The position numbers and the translations under genes are program-made. The notes below the pieces were generated by a model, which searched no databases, was not told where the DNA came from, and saw nothing but the letters and a program-made list of their open reading frames with translations. From an uncultured Eubacteriales bacterium (lineage in GTDB: Bacteria; Bacillota; Clostridia; Christensenellales; Pumilibacteraceae), in the NCBI GenBank assembly GCA_900543755.1, contig UQSP01000002.1, positions 1 to 64,000 of the forward strand: a stretch of 64,000 nt of DNA, written 5' to 3'. This document shows positions 53,397-60,669 of the stretch, piece by piece; the first letter of the stretch is position 1, and each line of letters starts with the position of its first letter.

Positions 53397-54359
53397 ATGG
53401 AAGTAAGCATAATACAACATATACAATCCGTGCGTAACGCCTTTTTGGACGCTTTTTTCCTTGTGTTCACTCAGGCGGGCGACGAGCTGTTTTTTATCTT
53501 CGTCGCCGTGCTTTTGTACTGGTGTTTCGACAAGCGTTTCGGCTTTAAACTTATAAACGTCTATCTTCTGGGCGCAAGCTGTATCGAGGGACTTAAGTCG
53601 CTAGTCGCGCGTCCCAGGCCCTATACCTTCGACGGAATCGTTTCGGTGGGAGAGAAGACAAGCGGCTATTCGTTTCCAAGCGGACATTCTCACTCGGCGG
53701 CAAATCTTTCCACTCAGCTTTCTTATAAGTATCGTAAACTTCCTCTTATAATATCCGTTGCGGCGGCTTCGGTATTGGTGGCTTTTTCAAGGCTGTATTT
53801 AGGTCAGCATTTTTTAAGCGACGTAATTGTGGGACTTGCTTTGGGTATAGGTTTTGCGCTTCTGTTTTCCATGCTGTTCGAGCTTCTCGGCGACAAAGAG
53901 GAGTATGCGGTTCTGGGCGTGTTTCCGCTTTGCATAGTAATTTTGCTTGTAATCGTGTTTACGGGCAACGCGGCTTATACCGGCAACGTACAAAACGTCC
54001 TTGGGGGATATTCGGCGGTTGCTTTAGGCTATTTTCTCGAAAAACGTTACGTTAAACTCGACGTTAAAACCAAATGGTATTTGCAGATTGTCAAAATTGT
54101 TGCGGGTCTTGCAATTACGCTTGCTTTCAAAGAGGGACTAAAGCTTGTCATACCGCAAACCCAGGCGGTCTTATATCATTTCGTAAGGTATTTTCTCACA
54201 GCTTTGGCAGCGTCTTTATTAGTGCCTTGGCTTTTTAAAATCACTCGCCTCGGCGGAAAGGGAAACGCGCCGGAAAAGGCACTTCCTTTGAAAGAGGATA
54301 AAGAAAACGCTGCGCAGGCTGATTACGGAAACGAGGAAAATGAATCCGTTCAGCAATAA
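53397..54359 (+). CDS. PAP2 family phosphatase, membrane
   Basis: The 320-residue membrane protein has the three PAP2 motifs: K-S-L-V-A-R-P-R-P, PSGHSHSA and SRLYLGQHFLSDVIVG. Such enzymes dephosphorylate phosphatidic acid or undecaprenyl pyrophosphate at the outer face. Six or more helices are seen. The tail after residue about 285 is charged and probably disordered. It lies before the FMN riboswitch. Confidence 0.9.
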   Translation: MEVSIIQHIQSVRNAFLDAFFLVFTQAGDELFFIFVAVLLYWCFDKRFGFKLINVYLLGASCIEGLKSLVARPRPYTFDGIVSVGEKTSGYSFPSGHSHSAANLSTQLSYKYRKLPLIISVAAASVLVAFSRLYLGQHFLSDVIVGLALGIGFALLFSMLFELLGDKEEYAVLGVFPLCIVILLVIVFTGNAAYTGNVQNVLGGYSAVALGYFLEKRYVKLDVKTKWYLQIVKIVAGLAITLAFKEGLKLVIPQTQAVLYHFVRYFLTALAASLLVPWLFKITRLGGKGNAPEKALPLKEDKENAAQADYGNEENESVQQ

Positions 54360-54392
54360 ATAAATCCAGTTTAAAAAACCGTATTTATTTTC

Positions 54393-54422
54393 TTGACATA
54401 CACGATAAAACGGTACTATAAT
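54393..54422 (+). promoter_or_regulatory. Promoter of the FMN-riboswitch operon
   Basis: TTGACA (54393-54398), an 18-bp spacer and TATAAT (54417-54422), eight bases before the aptamer. Confidence 0.85.
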
Positions 54423-54430
54423 ATCATTGC

Positions 54431-54565
54431 AACTTAGGGGCGGGGTGGAATTCCCCACCGGCAGTGTGCGCATTAAAAGGCGTCAAGTCTGCTAAGAATC
54501 GGTTTTTCCGATTCCCGACCGGGTGAGAATCCCGGACCGACGGTACAGTCCGGATAGTATAAGTT
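54431..54565 (+). ncRNA. FMN riboswitch aptamer (RFN element)
   Basis: The conserved blocks AGGGGCGGGGTGGAATTCCC, ACCGGCAGT, CAAGTCTGC, CCGACCGGGTGAGA and CCGACGGTACAGTCCGGAT are all present in order. P1 is AACTTA (54431-54436) with TAAGTT (54560-54565). FMN binding should turn off the downstream ribU. Confidence 0.96.
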
Positions 54566-54608
54566 GAAACTGAATAAGGCTTTTTTCATCACGCCTTAAA
54601 CGCATTTG

Positions 54609-54647
54609 ACGCCCCTTAAGCATATTTGCAAGGAGGCGTATTTTTTT
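54609..54647 (+). promoter_or_regulatory. Riboswitch expression platform: terminator that includes the ribosome-binding site
   Basis: ACGCC-CCTT (54609-54617) pairs with AAGG-A-GGCGT (54630-54639), followed by seven T and then the ATG. The right arm contains the Shine-Dalgarno AAGGAGG, so the hairpin could both stop transcription and hide the start site. Confidence 0.8.
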
Positions 54648-55388
54648 ATGACAAAAGCTTACTTTTCGGCAAAAAACATCACGAGAATTGCCGTGTTTAC
54701 CGCACTTTCTTTCGTGCTCTATATGTTTGTAAAGCTGCCGCTGCCCATTTTCCCGCAGTTTCTGGAACTCCAGTTTTCGGATATGCCCGCGCTGCTTACG
54801 GGATTTATGATGGGGCCTCTTTCGGGCGCGATAGTAATAATTCTCAGGACGCTTTTAAAGCTTCCGTTTTCCCACACTGCTTGCGTGGGCGAGCTTGGCG
54901 ACCTTATAATAGGACTTGCTTTCGTGCTTACGGCGTCGTTTATATATAAATACCGCCGCACGCTTCAAGGCGCAGTCATTTCTCTTCTGGCAGGTATTTT
55001 TTCCACTACGGTAGTGGCGATAATCATAAACAGAGTTCTGCTTATACCTTTCTACTCCTGGTATATGGGCTTTGACAACATAATGGGACTTGTCGCGCTT
55101 GTATTTCCCTCGGTCACTCGCGAAAGTTTTTATTTTTATTACCTTTTGGGCGCCGTGCTTCCGTTTAATCTGTTGCGCGGTTTCATTTGCGCCATAGTTA
55201 CTTTCTTGCTTTACAAGCAGCTTAAAAGGCTGTTCGACGTCATTTTCAAAGATAAAGTTAAATCTGAAAACGTAAACGAAAATCATTCCCGGTCCGAAAA
55301 CGCAAACGACGCAAATTCCCAAAATCCCGATGCCGAACAAAACGGCTCGAGTAATGCGGACGGCGGCAACGTTAAACAGGGGAATTAA
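54648..55388 (+). CDS. ribU: Riboflavin ECF transporter S component
   Basis: The 246-residue polytopic protein binds riboflavin for uptake through the ECF module. The KNITRIAVFTALSFVLYM start, FLELQFSDMPALLTGFMMGP and the KLPF segment are typical of RibU. Control by the FMN riboswitch confirms it. ATG 54648 is used, since AAGGAGG lies just upstream. The last 45 residues form a polar, Asn-rich, disordered tail not seen in the core family. Confidence 0.95.
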   Translation: MTKAYFSAKNITRIAVFTALSFVLYMFVKLPLPIFPQFLELQFSDMPALLTGFMMGPLSGAIVIILRTLLKLPFSHTACVGELGDLIIGLAFVLTASFIYKYRRTLQGAVISLLAGIFSTTVVAIIINRVLLIPFYSWYMGFDNIMGLVALVFPSVTRESFYFYYLLGAVLPFNLLRGFICAIVTFLLYKQLKRLFDVIFKDKVKSENVNENHSRSENANDANSQNPDAEQNGSSNADGGNVKQGN

Positions 55389-55403
55389 TGTCGCTCTTAC
55401 CGC

Positions 55404-55432
55404 TTGCCAACAAAGCGCGGTTGTAGTATAAT
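55404..55432 (+). promoter_or_regulatory. Promoter with predicted leaderless start
   Basis: TTGCCA (55404-55409), a 17-bp spacer and TATAAT (55427-55432) end six bases before the tsaE ATG at 55439. No ribosome-binding site is seen. Confidence 0.75.
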
Positions 55433-55438
55433 ATTGAC

Positions 55439-55858
55439 ATGAAATTCTTATCCGACGGCGAAGAAACTACGTTATCTTTTGCCGAAAAATTTGCGTCCTC
55501 ATTGAAGGGCGGTGAAATTATTTTGCTTGACGGCAGACTGGGCGCAGGCAAAACGGTTTTTGTAAAAGGTATCGCAAAAGGGCTTGACATCGACGAAGAA
55601 GTCACAAGCCCTACTTTTACGTTGATGAACGAGTACCAAGGCAGGCTAAACCTTGTCCATATGGACGTTTACAGACTTAAAAGCGCGCTTGAGGCGTATG
55701 AGGCGGGGCTTACCGAGTACTTCGGGGAAAGTAATACCGTTTGCTGTATAGAGTGGGCGGAAAATATCCGCGGCGCATTCGACCCGTGCAGCGCAATAAC
55801 GGTAAGGATAAATTATCTCGGCGACGGGAAAAGGGAGATTGAAATCATTGACAAGTAA
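55439..55858 (+). CDS. tsaE: tRNA threonylcarbamoyladenosine biosynthesis ATPase TsaE
   Basis: The 139-residue ATPase supports TsaB-TsaD in making t6A on ANN-decoding tRNAs. Walker A GRLGAGKT is at 32-39, followed by V-T-S-P-T-F and the D-V-Y-R-L segment. Its mRNA is predicted to be leaderless. It heads an operon and overlaps yhbY by 11 bases. Confidence 0.95.
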   Translation: MKFLSDGEETTLSFAEKFASSLKGGEIILLDGRLGAGKTVFVKGIAKGLDIDEEVTSPTFTLMNEYQGRLNLVHMDVYRLKSALEAYEAGLTEYFGESNTVCCIEWAENIRGAFDPCSAITVRINYLGDGKREIEIIDK

Positions 55859-56138
55859 ACAACGCGCGTTTCTGCGCTCTTTGGCAAGCAATATCGAGCC
55901 GATTTTTCAAGTCGGGAAAGACAACCTGGGCGAAAATCTCGTCAAAGGATTAAACGACGCTTTGGAAAAACGCGAACTTATCAAAATAAGCGTTTTAAAA
56001 TCATGCGAATTAAGCGCGGAGGAGGTCCTTGAAAAACTGTGCGCCGAGCTTAACGCCGCTCCCGTGTGCGCGATAGGCAATAAAGCCGTCATGTATCGCC
56101 GCTCCTCATCGGACAAGGTTAAACATATAGAGTTCTGA
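55848..56138 (+). CDS. yhbY: YhbY-family RNA-binding protein
   Basis: The 96-residue CRM-domain protein associates with pre-50S ribosomes in relatives. The start TTG 55848 gives the typical MTSKQRAFLRSLA and has AAGGGAG ten bases upstream; an earlier TTG at 55839 is too near that site. The G-K-D-N-L-G-E segment and G-x-K-A-V-M-Y-R end are characteristic. Insertion between tsaE and tsaB is unusual. Confidence 0.9.
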   Translation: MTSKQRAFLRSLASNIEPIFQVGKDNLGENLVKGLNDALEKRELIKISVLKSCELSAEEVLEKLCAELNAAPVCAIGNKAVMYRRSSSDKVKHIEF

Positions 56139-56146
56139 GGTTAAAC

Positions 56147-56791
56147 ATGAATTATCTTGCGATTGACACTTCGGGCGAAAAAGTATGCGTGCTTTTGTGT
56201 TTTTCGGGCAAAAGCGATTTTCGCACGGTTAACGAGCATAAGACCACGTCGGAAACTCTTTTGCCGCTTATAGACGAAATGCTGGCTTTTTCGGGGGCAA
56301 AGCTGAATGATATGGATTTTTTCGCGTGCGTCACGGGACCCGGTTCGTTTACGGGCATAAGGCTGGGCGTCGTTACGGTAAAGACGTTTGCATGTGTTTT
56401 AAATAAACGTATCGTTGCTGTAACCTCGCTTGAAAAACTTGCATATAATGATATAAGCGACTCCGCCGATTGCACGGTTTGCGCGGTTCACGCCTATGCG
56501 GATAACTGCTATCTGGCGGCTTATTCGTCAGAGGGTTCGGAGGTTATTGCGCCCGCAATGTTTACTTACGGGGAGGCACAAAACTATCTTGCAACGTTAA
56601 ACCGGCCTTTTGCGCTGATTGCGGACGAAGCAAGCGCGCCGCATTTTCCGTCGGCAGGCACGGACCACCCCGAAAAATCATTGCAAAAAGCGGTTGAAAC
56701 CGCATTTTCGGCGGGGAAACTGCTTTCGTACGGCGAAGTCGAGCCTTTCTATCTTTTAAAGTCGCAGGCGGAGCGCGAGAAAGGTGAGTGA
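56147..56791 (+). CDS. tsaB: tRNA t6A biosynthesis protein TsaB
   Basis: The 214-residue ASKHA-fold protein is the scaffold partner of TsaD. It begins LAIDTSGEKVCV and has the family GPGSFTGIRLGV. It overlaps rimI by eight bases. Confidence 0.94.
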   Translation: MNYLAIDTSGEKVCVLLCFSGKSDFRTVNEHKTTSETLLPLIDEMLAFSGAKLNDMDFFACVTGPGSFTGIRLGVVTVKTFACVLNKRIVAVTSLEKLAYNDISDSADCTVCAVHAYADNCYLAAYSSEGSEVIAPAMFTYGEAQNYLATLNRPFALIADEASAPHFPSAGTDHPEKSLQKAVETAFSAGKLLSYGEVEPFYLLKSQAEREKGE

Positions 56792-57233
56792 CGTAAGCAA
56801 CATTAAAATAGTCAAGGCTGCGGTTTCGGACGCTCAGTCAATAGCAAGGCTTGAATCGGAGTGTATCGAATGCCCTTGGAGCGAAAAGGACATTGCCGAT
56901 TCGCTTACTAATCCGCTTTACGACTTTTATAAAGCGGAAATAGGCGGCGAAACGGTGGGCTATATCGGCGTAAGCTGGTGCCTTGACGAAGGAAACGTTT
57001 GTAACGTCGCGGTCAGAAAGGATTACAGAAGAAAGGGAATAGGCAAAAATCTGATTTCAGCCGTCATGGACGAGGCGGTAAAACGCAACGCAAAAAGGCT
57101 GTTTCTGGAAGTTAACGCCTCTAATGCCGCCGCCATAGCGTTATACGAAAAATCGGGGTTCAGAACAGTTTATTCAAGACCGCGCTATTACGGCGAAGAA
57201 ACCGCGATTGTCATGTCGCTCGAAACGGACTAA
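56784..57233 (+). CDS. rimI: Ribosomal-protein-alanine N-acetyltransferase RimI
   Basis: The 149-residue GNAT enzyme has the acetyl-CoA motif V-R-x-D-Y-R-R-K-G-I-G and N-A-S-N-A-A-A-I-A-L-Y. RimI acetylates the N-terminus of S18. GTG 56784 is the start. In many Bacillota tsaD would come next; here a hydrolase gene follows. Confidence 0.9.
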   Translation: MSDVSNIKIVKAAVSDAQSIARLESECIECPWSEKDIADSLTNPLYDFYKAEIGGETVGYIGVSWCLDEGNVCNVAVRKDYRRKGIGKNLISAVMDEAVKRNAKRLFLEVNASNAAAIALYEKSGFRTVYSRPRYYGEETAIVMSLETD

Positions 57234-57252
57234 AAACAAAACGGGGTAAAAA

Positions 57253-57975
57253 ATGTTTGTCGAAATAAACGGACAAAACGTTTTTTACGAAAGAAAAAAA
57301 GGGAAAGGTACGCCCGTGCTTTTACTGCACGGCTGGGGTTGCGGCGCTTCTACGATGCGCCGTATTTTCGATTGTTTCGCAAATTCAGGGCGCGACGTAA
57401 CCGCAATAGATTTCCCGGGCCACGGTCAAAGTTTTACGCCGCCCGAAACGTTTACAATATTCGACTACGCAAAACTCACCCAAAACCTGATCGAAAAACT
57501 GGAGCTTAAAAAACCTGACGTCATCGCGCACAGCTTCGGCGGCAGGGTGGCTTTAATTCTGGCTGCAGAGGGTAAAATAAACCGTCTTGTGCTTACCGAC
57601 GCCGCAGGCCTTAAGCCGCGCCGCGGATTTAAATATCACTTTAAAGTGACGCTGTATAAGCTTAAGCGCAAGTTGAAAATAGCGGATAACAATGCGGGTT
57701 CGGCGGACTATAAAGCGCTTTCTCCCGCCATGAAAAGAGTGTTTACGTCCGTGGTAAACACTTTTCTTGACGATTATCTCGATAAAATAAAATGTCCGAC
57801 GTTGCTAATCTGGGGAGGTAAAGACCGCGATACGCCCGTCAGAATGGCAAAAAAAATGAAAAAGCACATACCGGATAGCGGTCTTGTCGTATTTGAAAAC
57901 TGCGGACACTTCTGCTTTTTGGAGGATACGTTAAAATTCAACGCCGTTGTGACCGAGTTTTTCAAGGAGGACTGA
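57253..57975 (+). CDS. Alpha/beta hydrolase
   Basis: The 240-residue enzyme has the GWG oxyanion segment, nucleophile AHSFGG, Asp in G-G-K-D-R-D and His in NCGHF. It is cytosolic. Substrate is unknown. It lies in the tsa operon, three bases before the MurF-like gene. Confidence 0.85.
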   Translation: MFVEINGQNVFYERKKGKGTPVLLLHGWGCGASTMRRIFDCFANSGRDVTAIDFPGHGQSFTPPETFTIFDYAKLTQNLIEKLELKKPDVIAHSFGGRVALILAAEGKINRLVLTDAAGLKPRRGFKYHFKVTLYKLKRKLKIADNNAGSADYKALSPAMKRVFTSVVNTFLDDYLDKIKCPTLLIWGGKDRDTPVRMAKKMKKHIPDSGLVVFENCGHFCFLEDTLKFNAVVTEFFKED

Positions 57976-57978
57976 TTT

Positions 57979-59655
57979 ATGACGGTTTACGCTGTATTCG
58001 CTTCGGTTTTGTGCGGTTTAATCGCCCCTTTTTACTATTACGACGTTATACTTTTGTACCAGCTTTCCGCATATCGTCTGAAGGAACTTTTCACGGCGGT
58101 AAAACGCAAAAAAATACTGTATTTTATACCTTTTCTTACCGTTCTTACCGTATTGTTCGCGGTTGCGGCCACGGTTTACGCTGTATTCGCTTCGGTTGCT
58201 TTTTACTGGTTTATTCTGCCTTTTATATTTTTTGCGGCAGGAGTGGCTTTCTTTTCTTATAAAAAAGCAAAAGTGAAAATCGTGATTTCCGCAAGATTGC
58301 GCCGCTTCGCCGCTTCGTTTGCTTTAATCACGGTCATGTTTACTTTGCCTGTTGTGATATTTTATCCTCCGTATTTCATATTGGCGCCTTTGCCCTCGGG
58401 CGCGGCGGCATTTTTTATTTCGCATTTTCTTGTAACTCCTTTCGAGAAAAAAAGAAACGCGCGCTTTGTAAGTTCAGCGGCGGAAAAATTACGGAATTCG
58501 ACCGACCTTATTAAAATAGGAATAACCGGAAGTTACGGTAAAACTACGGCGAAAAACATACTTAAGGATTTTTTAACCCCGAAGTACTCGGTTTGCATAA
58601 CGCCGGGTAATTACAATACTCCCATGGGAATTGCCAAAACCGTCAACAACGAGCTTCTTGACGACGATACGGCTTTTATTGCCGAAATGGGCGCGCGATA
58701 CACGGGCGACATCAAAGAACTTAGCCAAATCGTAAAACCCGCTTACGCGATGATTACGGCGATAGGTAACCAGCACCTTGAAACTTTCGGTTCTTACGAA
58801 AAACTGCTGAACGCGAAAAACGAACTTGTCGAGGCGCTGCCTCCCGACGGGCTTGCGGTTTTCAACGGCGACAACGAGGGCTGCGTGACCCTTTACAAGC
58901 GCTGTAAGTGCCGCCGTCTGATTTCGGGCAGGGACGAAGCCGCGATAGAAAGCTACAAAAAAAGCGACGCGGAAGAACGCGTCAAAAAAAAGAAATCCGC
59001 TATGGCAAACAGTGCGGAGAAGTCCGGACAGCAAGAAAAAGAAACAACGTACTTCTCGCAATTCGACGCTTGTTACGGCGAGGTCCGTTACACGGCGGAA
59101 GGGACGGAGTTTACGGTTTTATTGGGCGGTAAAAAGTTAAGACTTGTTACGCGGCTTATAGGCGACCATATTCCTTCGGCAATAACGCAATGCGCGCTTA
59201 CGGCGTTTGCTTTGGGCGTCAGTACCCAAGACATAAAAAAAGCCGCCGCCGCGCTTAAACCTGTTGCGCATCGGCTTGAATTGTTATATAATGGAAACGA
59301 CGTTATCATCGACGACGCTTACAACGGCAACGAAAGCGGAGCCAAAAACGCGCTTATAGCGTTGTCGCGGTTTGCGCCTCGGGTGCGCGTTATCGTGACG
59401 CCCGGACTTGTGGAGCTTGGCGAAAGACAGTTTGCCGCGAATAAGGAGCTTGGCGAGTTTGCCGCAGAACATTGCGATTACGCGATATTCCTGGGGCCTA
59501 ACTCAGACGCTCTTTTGTCGGGCGCATTATACGGAGGCATGATCCCTGATTTCGTATATAAAGTCAGGTCGCTCGAGGAAGTAACGGAAATACTTAAAAC
59601 CATAAAAGGAGAAAAGGCGGTTTTGTTTGAAAACGACCTGCCTGACAATTACTGA
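57979..59655 (+). CDS. Membrane-anchored MurF-like Mur ligase
   Basis: The 558-residue protein has about four N-terminal membrane helices (1-150) and a Mur ligase body. The P-loop is GITGSYGKTT (about 182-191), followed by T-P-G-N-Y-N-T-P-M-G and E-M-G-A-R, as in MurF, which adds D-Ala-D-Ala to the UDP-muramyl tripeptide. A lysine-rich insert (about 325-355) and the helices are not in classical MurF. GGAGG precedes the ATG. It may be MurF or a ligase with a different acceptor. Confidence 0.82.
   Translation: MTVYAVFASVLCGLIAPFYYYDVILLYQLSAYRLKELFTAVKRKKILYFIPFLTVLTVLFAVAATVYAVFASVAFYWFILPFIFFAAGVAFFSYKKAKVKIVISARLRRFAASFALITVMFTLPVVIFYPPYFILAPLPSGAAAFFISHFLVTPFEKKRNARFVSSAAEKLRNSTDLIKIGITGSYGKTTAKNILKDFLTPKYSVCITPGNYNTPMGIAKTVNNELLDDDTAFIAEMGARYTGDIKELSQIVKPAYAMITAIGNQHLETFGSYEKLLNAKNELVEALPPDGLAVFNGDNEGCVTLYKRCKCRRLISGRDEAAIESYKKSDAEERVKKKKSAMANSAEKSGQQEKETTYFSQFDACYGEVRYTAEGTEFTVLLGGKKLRLVTRLIGDHIPSAITQCALTAFALGVSTQDIKKAAAALKPVAHRLELLYNGNDVIIDDAYNGNESGAKNALIALSRFAPRVRVIVTPGLVELGERQFAANKELGEFAAEHCDYAIFLGPNSDALLSGALYGGMIPDFVYKVRSLEEVTEILKTIKGEKAVLFENDLPDNY
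57982..58008 (+). repeat. 27-bp direct repeat, copy 1
   Basis: This copy encodes TVYAVFASV at the start of the MurF-like protein. An exact second copy occurs at 58171-58197, 189 bases (63 codons) downstream in the same frame. Confidence 0.93.
58171..58197 (+). repeat. 27-bp direct repeat, copy 2
   Basis: Exact copy of 57982-58008. It again encodes TVYAVFASV, at the start of another membrane helix. Confidence 0.93.
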
Positions 59656-60389
59656 TGGAACGAAGAAGAACTGCGCTCGTGACAGGCGCTGCGCGCGGAA
59701 TAGGAAAAGCGGTTACAGAAAAACTTGCCGACTGCGGATTTTCGTTGGCGATAAATTACAACACGTCGGAAAAGGAAGCGACGGAACTTGTCGCTTCTTT
59801 ACAAAGCCGCGGCGTAAACTGTATTGCCGTCAAAGCGGACGTGTCCGATTACGGCGAGGCAGCGCGTTTGTATGAGGAATGTCGCGCGTATTTCGGATTT
59901 ATAGATACGCTCGTAAACAACGCGGGGATATCGTTAAGTAAAATACTGTGCGACTGCACGCCCGCCGACTATGAACGGGTTTTAAATGTTAATCTCCGCT
60001 CGGTTTTCAATATGTGCAGGCTGTTTTCTCCCGATATGGTATCCAACGGGTTCGGAAGAATTATAAACGTTGCGTCCGTATGGGGAGAGAGGGGAGCGTC
60101 AACTGAAACCTTGTATTCCATGTCAAAAGCCGGCGTAATAGGATTTACAAAAGCTTTGAATGCGGAGCTTGCCCCGTCCGGCGTAATAGTAAACAGCGTT
60201 TCACCGGGATTTATAGATACCGCCATGAACTCCGCCTTATCCGCACAAGAGGTGGAAGATTTTTTATCGGGCGTTGCGCTCGGACGTGTCGGAAAGGCGG
60301 AAGAGGTCGCCGATGTAATCGAACTTCTTACGCGTGAAAAACTTTATATTGCGGGCGCGGATATACCCGTAAACGGCGGAATGATTTGA
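59655..60389 (+). CDS. FabG-like short-chain dehydrogenase/reductase
   Basis: The 244-residue SDR has TGAARGIG for NADP binding, NNAG, and the S-Y-K catalytic set with Tyr-x-x-x-Lys in YSMSKAG. It resembles 3-oxoacyl-ACP reductase, though it stands apart from other fatty-acid genes. The ATG overlaps the last base of the MurF-like gene. Confidence 0.88.
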   Translation: MERRRTALVTGAARGIGKAVTEKLADCGFSLAINYNTSEKEATELVASLQSRGVNCIAVKADVSDYGEAARLYEECRAYFGFIDTLVNNAGISLSKILCDCTPADYERVLNVNLRSVFNMCRLFSPDMVSNGFGRIINVASVWGERGASTETLYSMSKAGVIGFTKALNAELAPSGVIVNSVSPGFIDTAMNSALSAQEVEDFLSGVALGRVGKAEEVADVIELLTREKLYIAGADIPVNGGMI

Positions 60390-60604
60390 GTTTGTCATAG
60401 TAAACTTAGCGTAAGGGCTTTATATAAGTCAATTTGCCAAAAGTTAAAAATCGCTATTATAAGAGAAAACGCCGCCGAAAGCCGTTAATTTTTTAAAAAT
60501 ATTAACGTAAAAGTCGGCTGTTCCGTAAAACAAAATTTATTTCTTTTTTACGTAGCGGCAATTACCGCGGTAAAAGTTACAAAAATATTTACTGTACGAT
60601 AATA
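60390..60604. other. Convergent intergenic region with hairpins
   Basis: No gene is seen. It contains an AT-rich palindrome CGTTAAT/ATTAACG (60483-60507) and a hairpin TTTTAC-GCGG / CCGC-GTAAAA (60546-60575). Confidence 0.55.
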
Positions 60605-60637
60605 AAAAAAGCAGCCCGATTTAAGGGTTGCTTTTTT
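60605..60637. terminator. Bidirectional terminator
   Basis: AAAAAAGCA-CCC pairs with GGG-TGCTTTTTT between the SDR and the minus-strand surface protein. Confidence 0.88.
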
Positions 60638-60669
60638 ATCAGTGTTTTTTACAATTCGGCCGCGTGTTA

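Noticed and set aside
59279..59295. TATAATGG inside the MurF-like gene as another leaderless start
   Set aside because: It lies within a continuous coding frame and leads to no separate gene.
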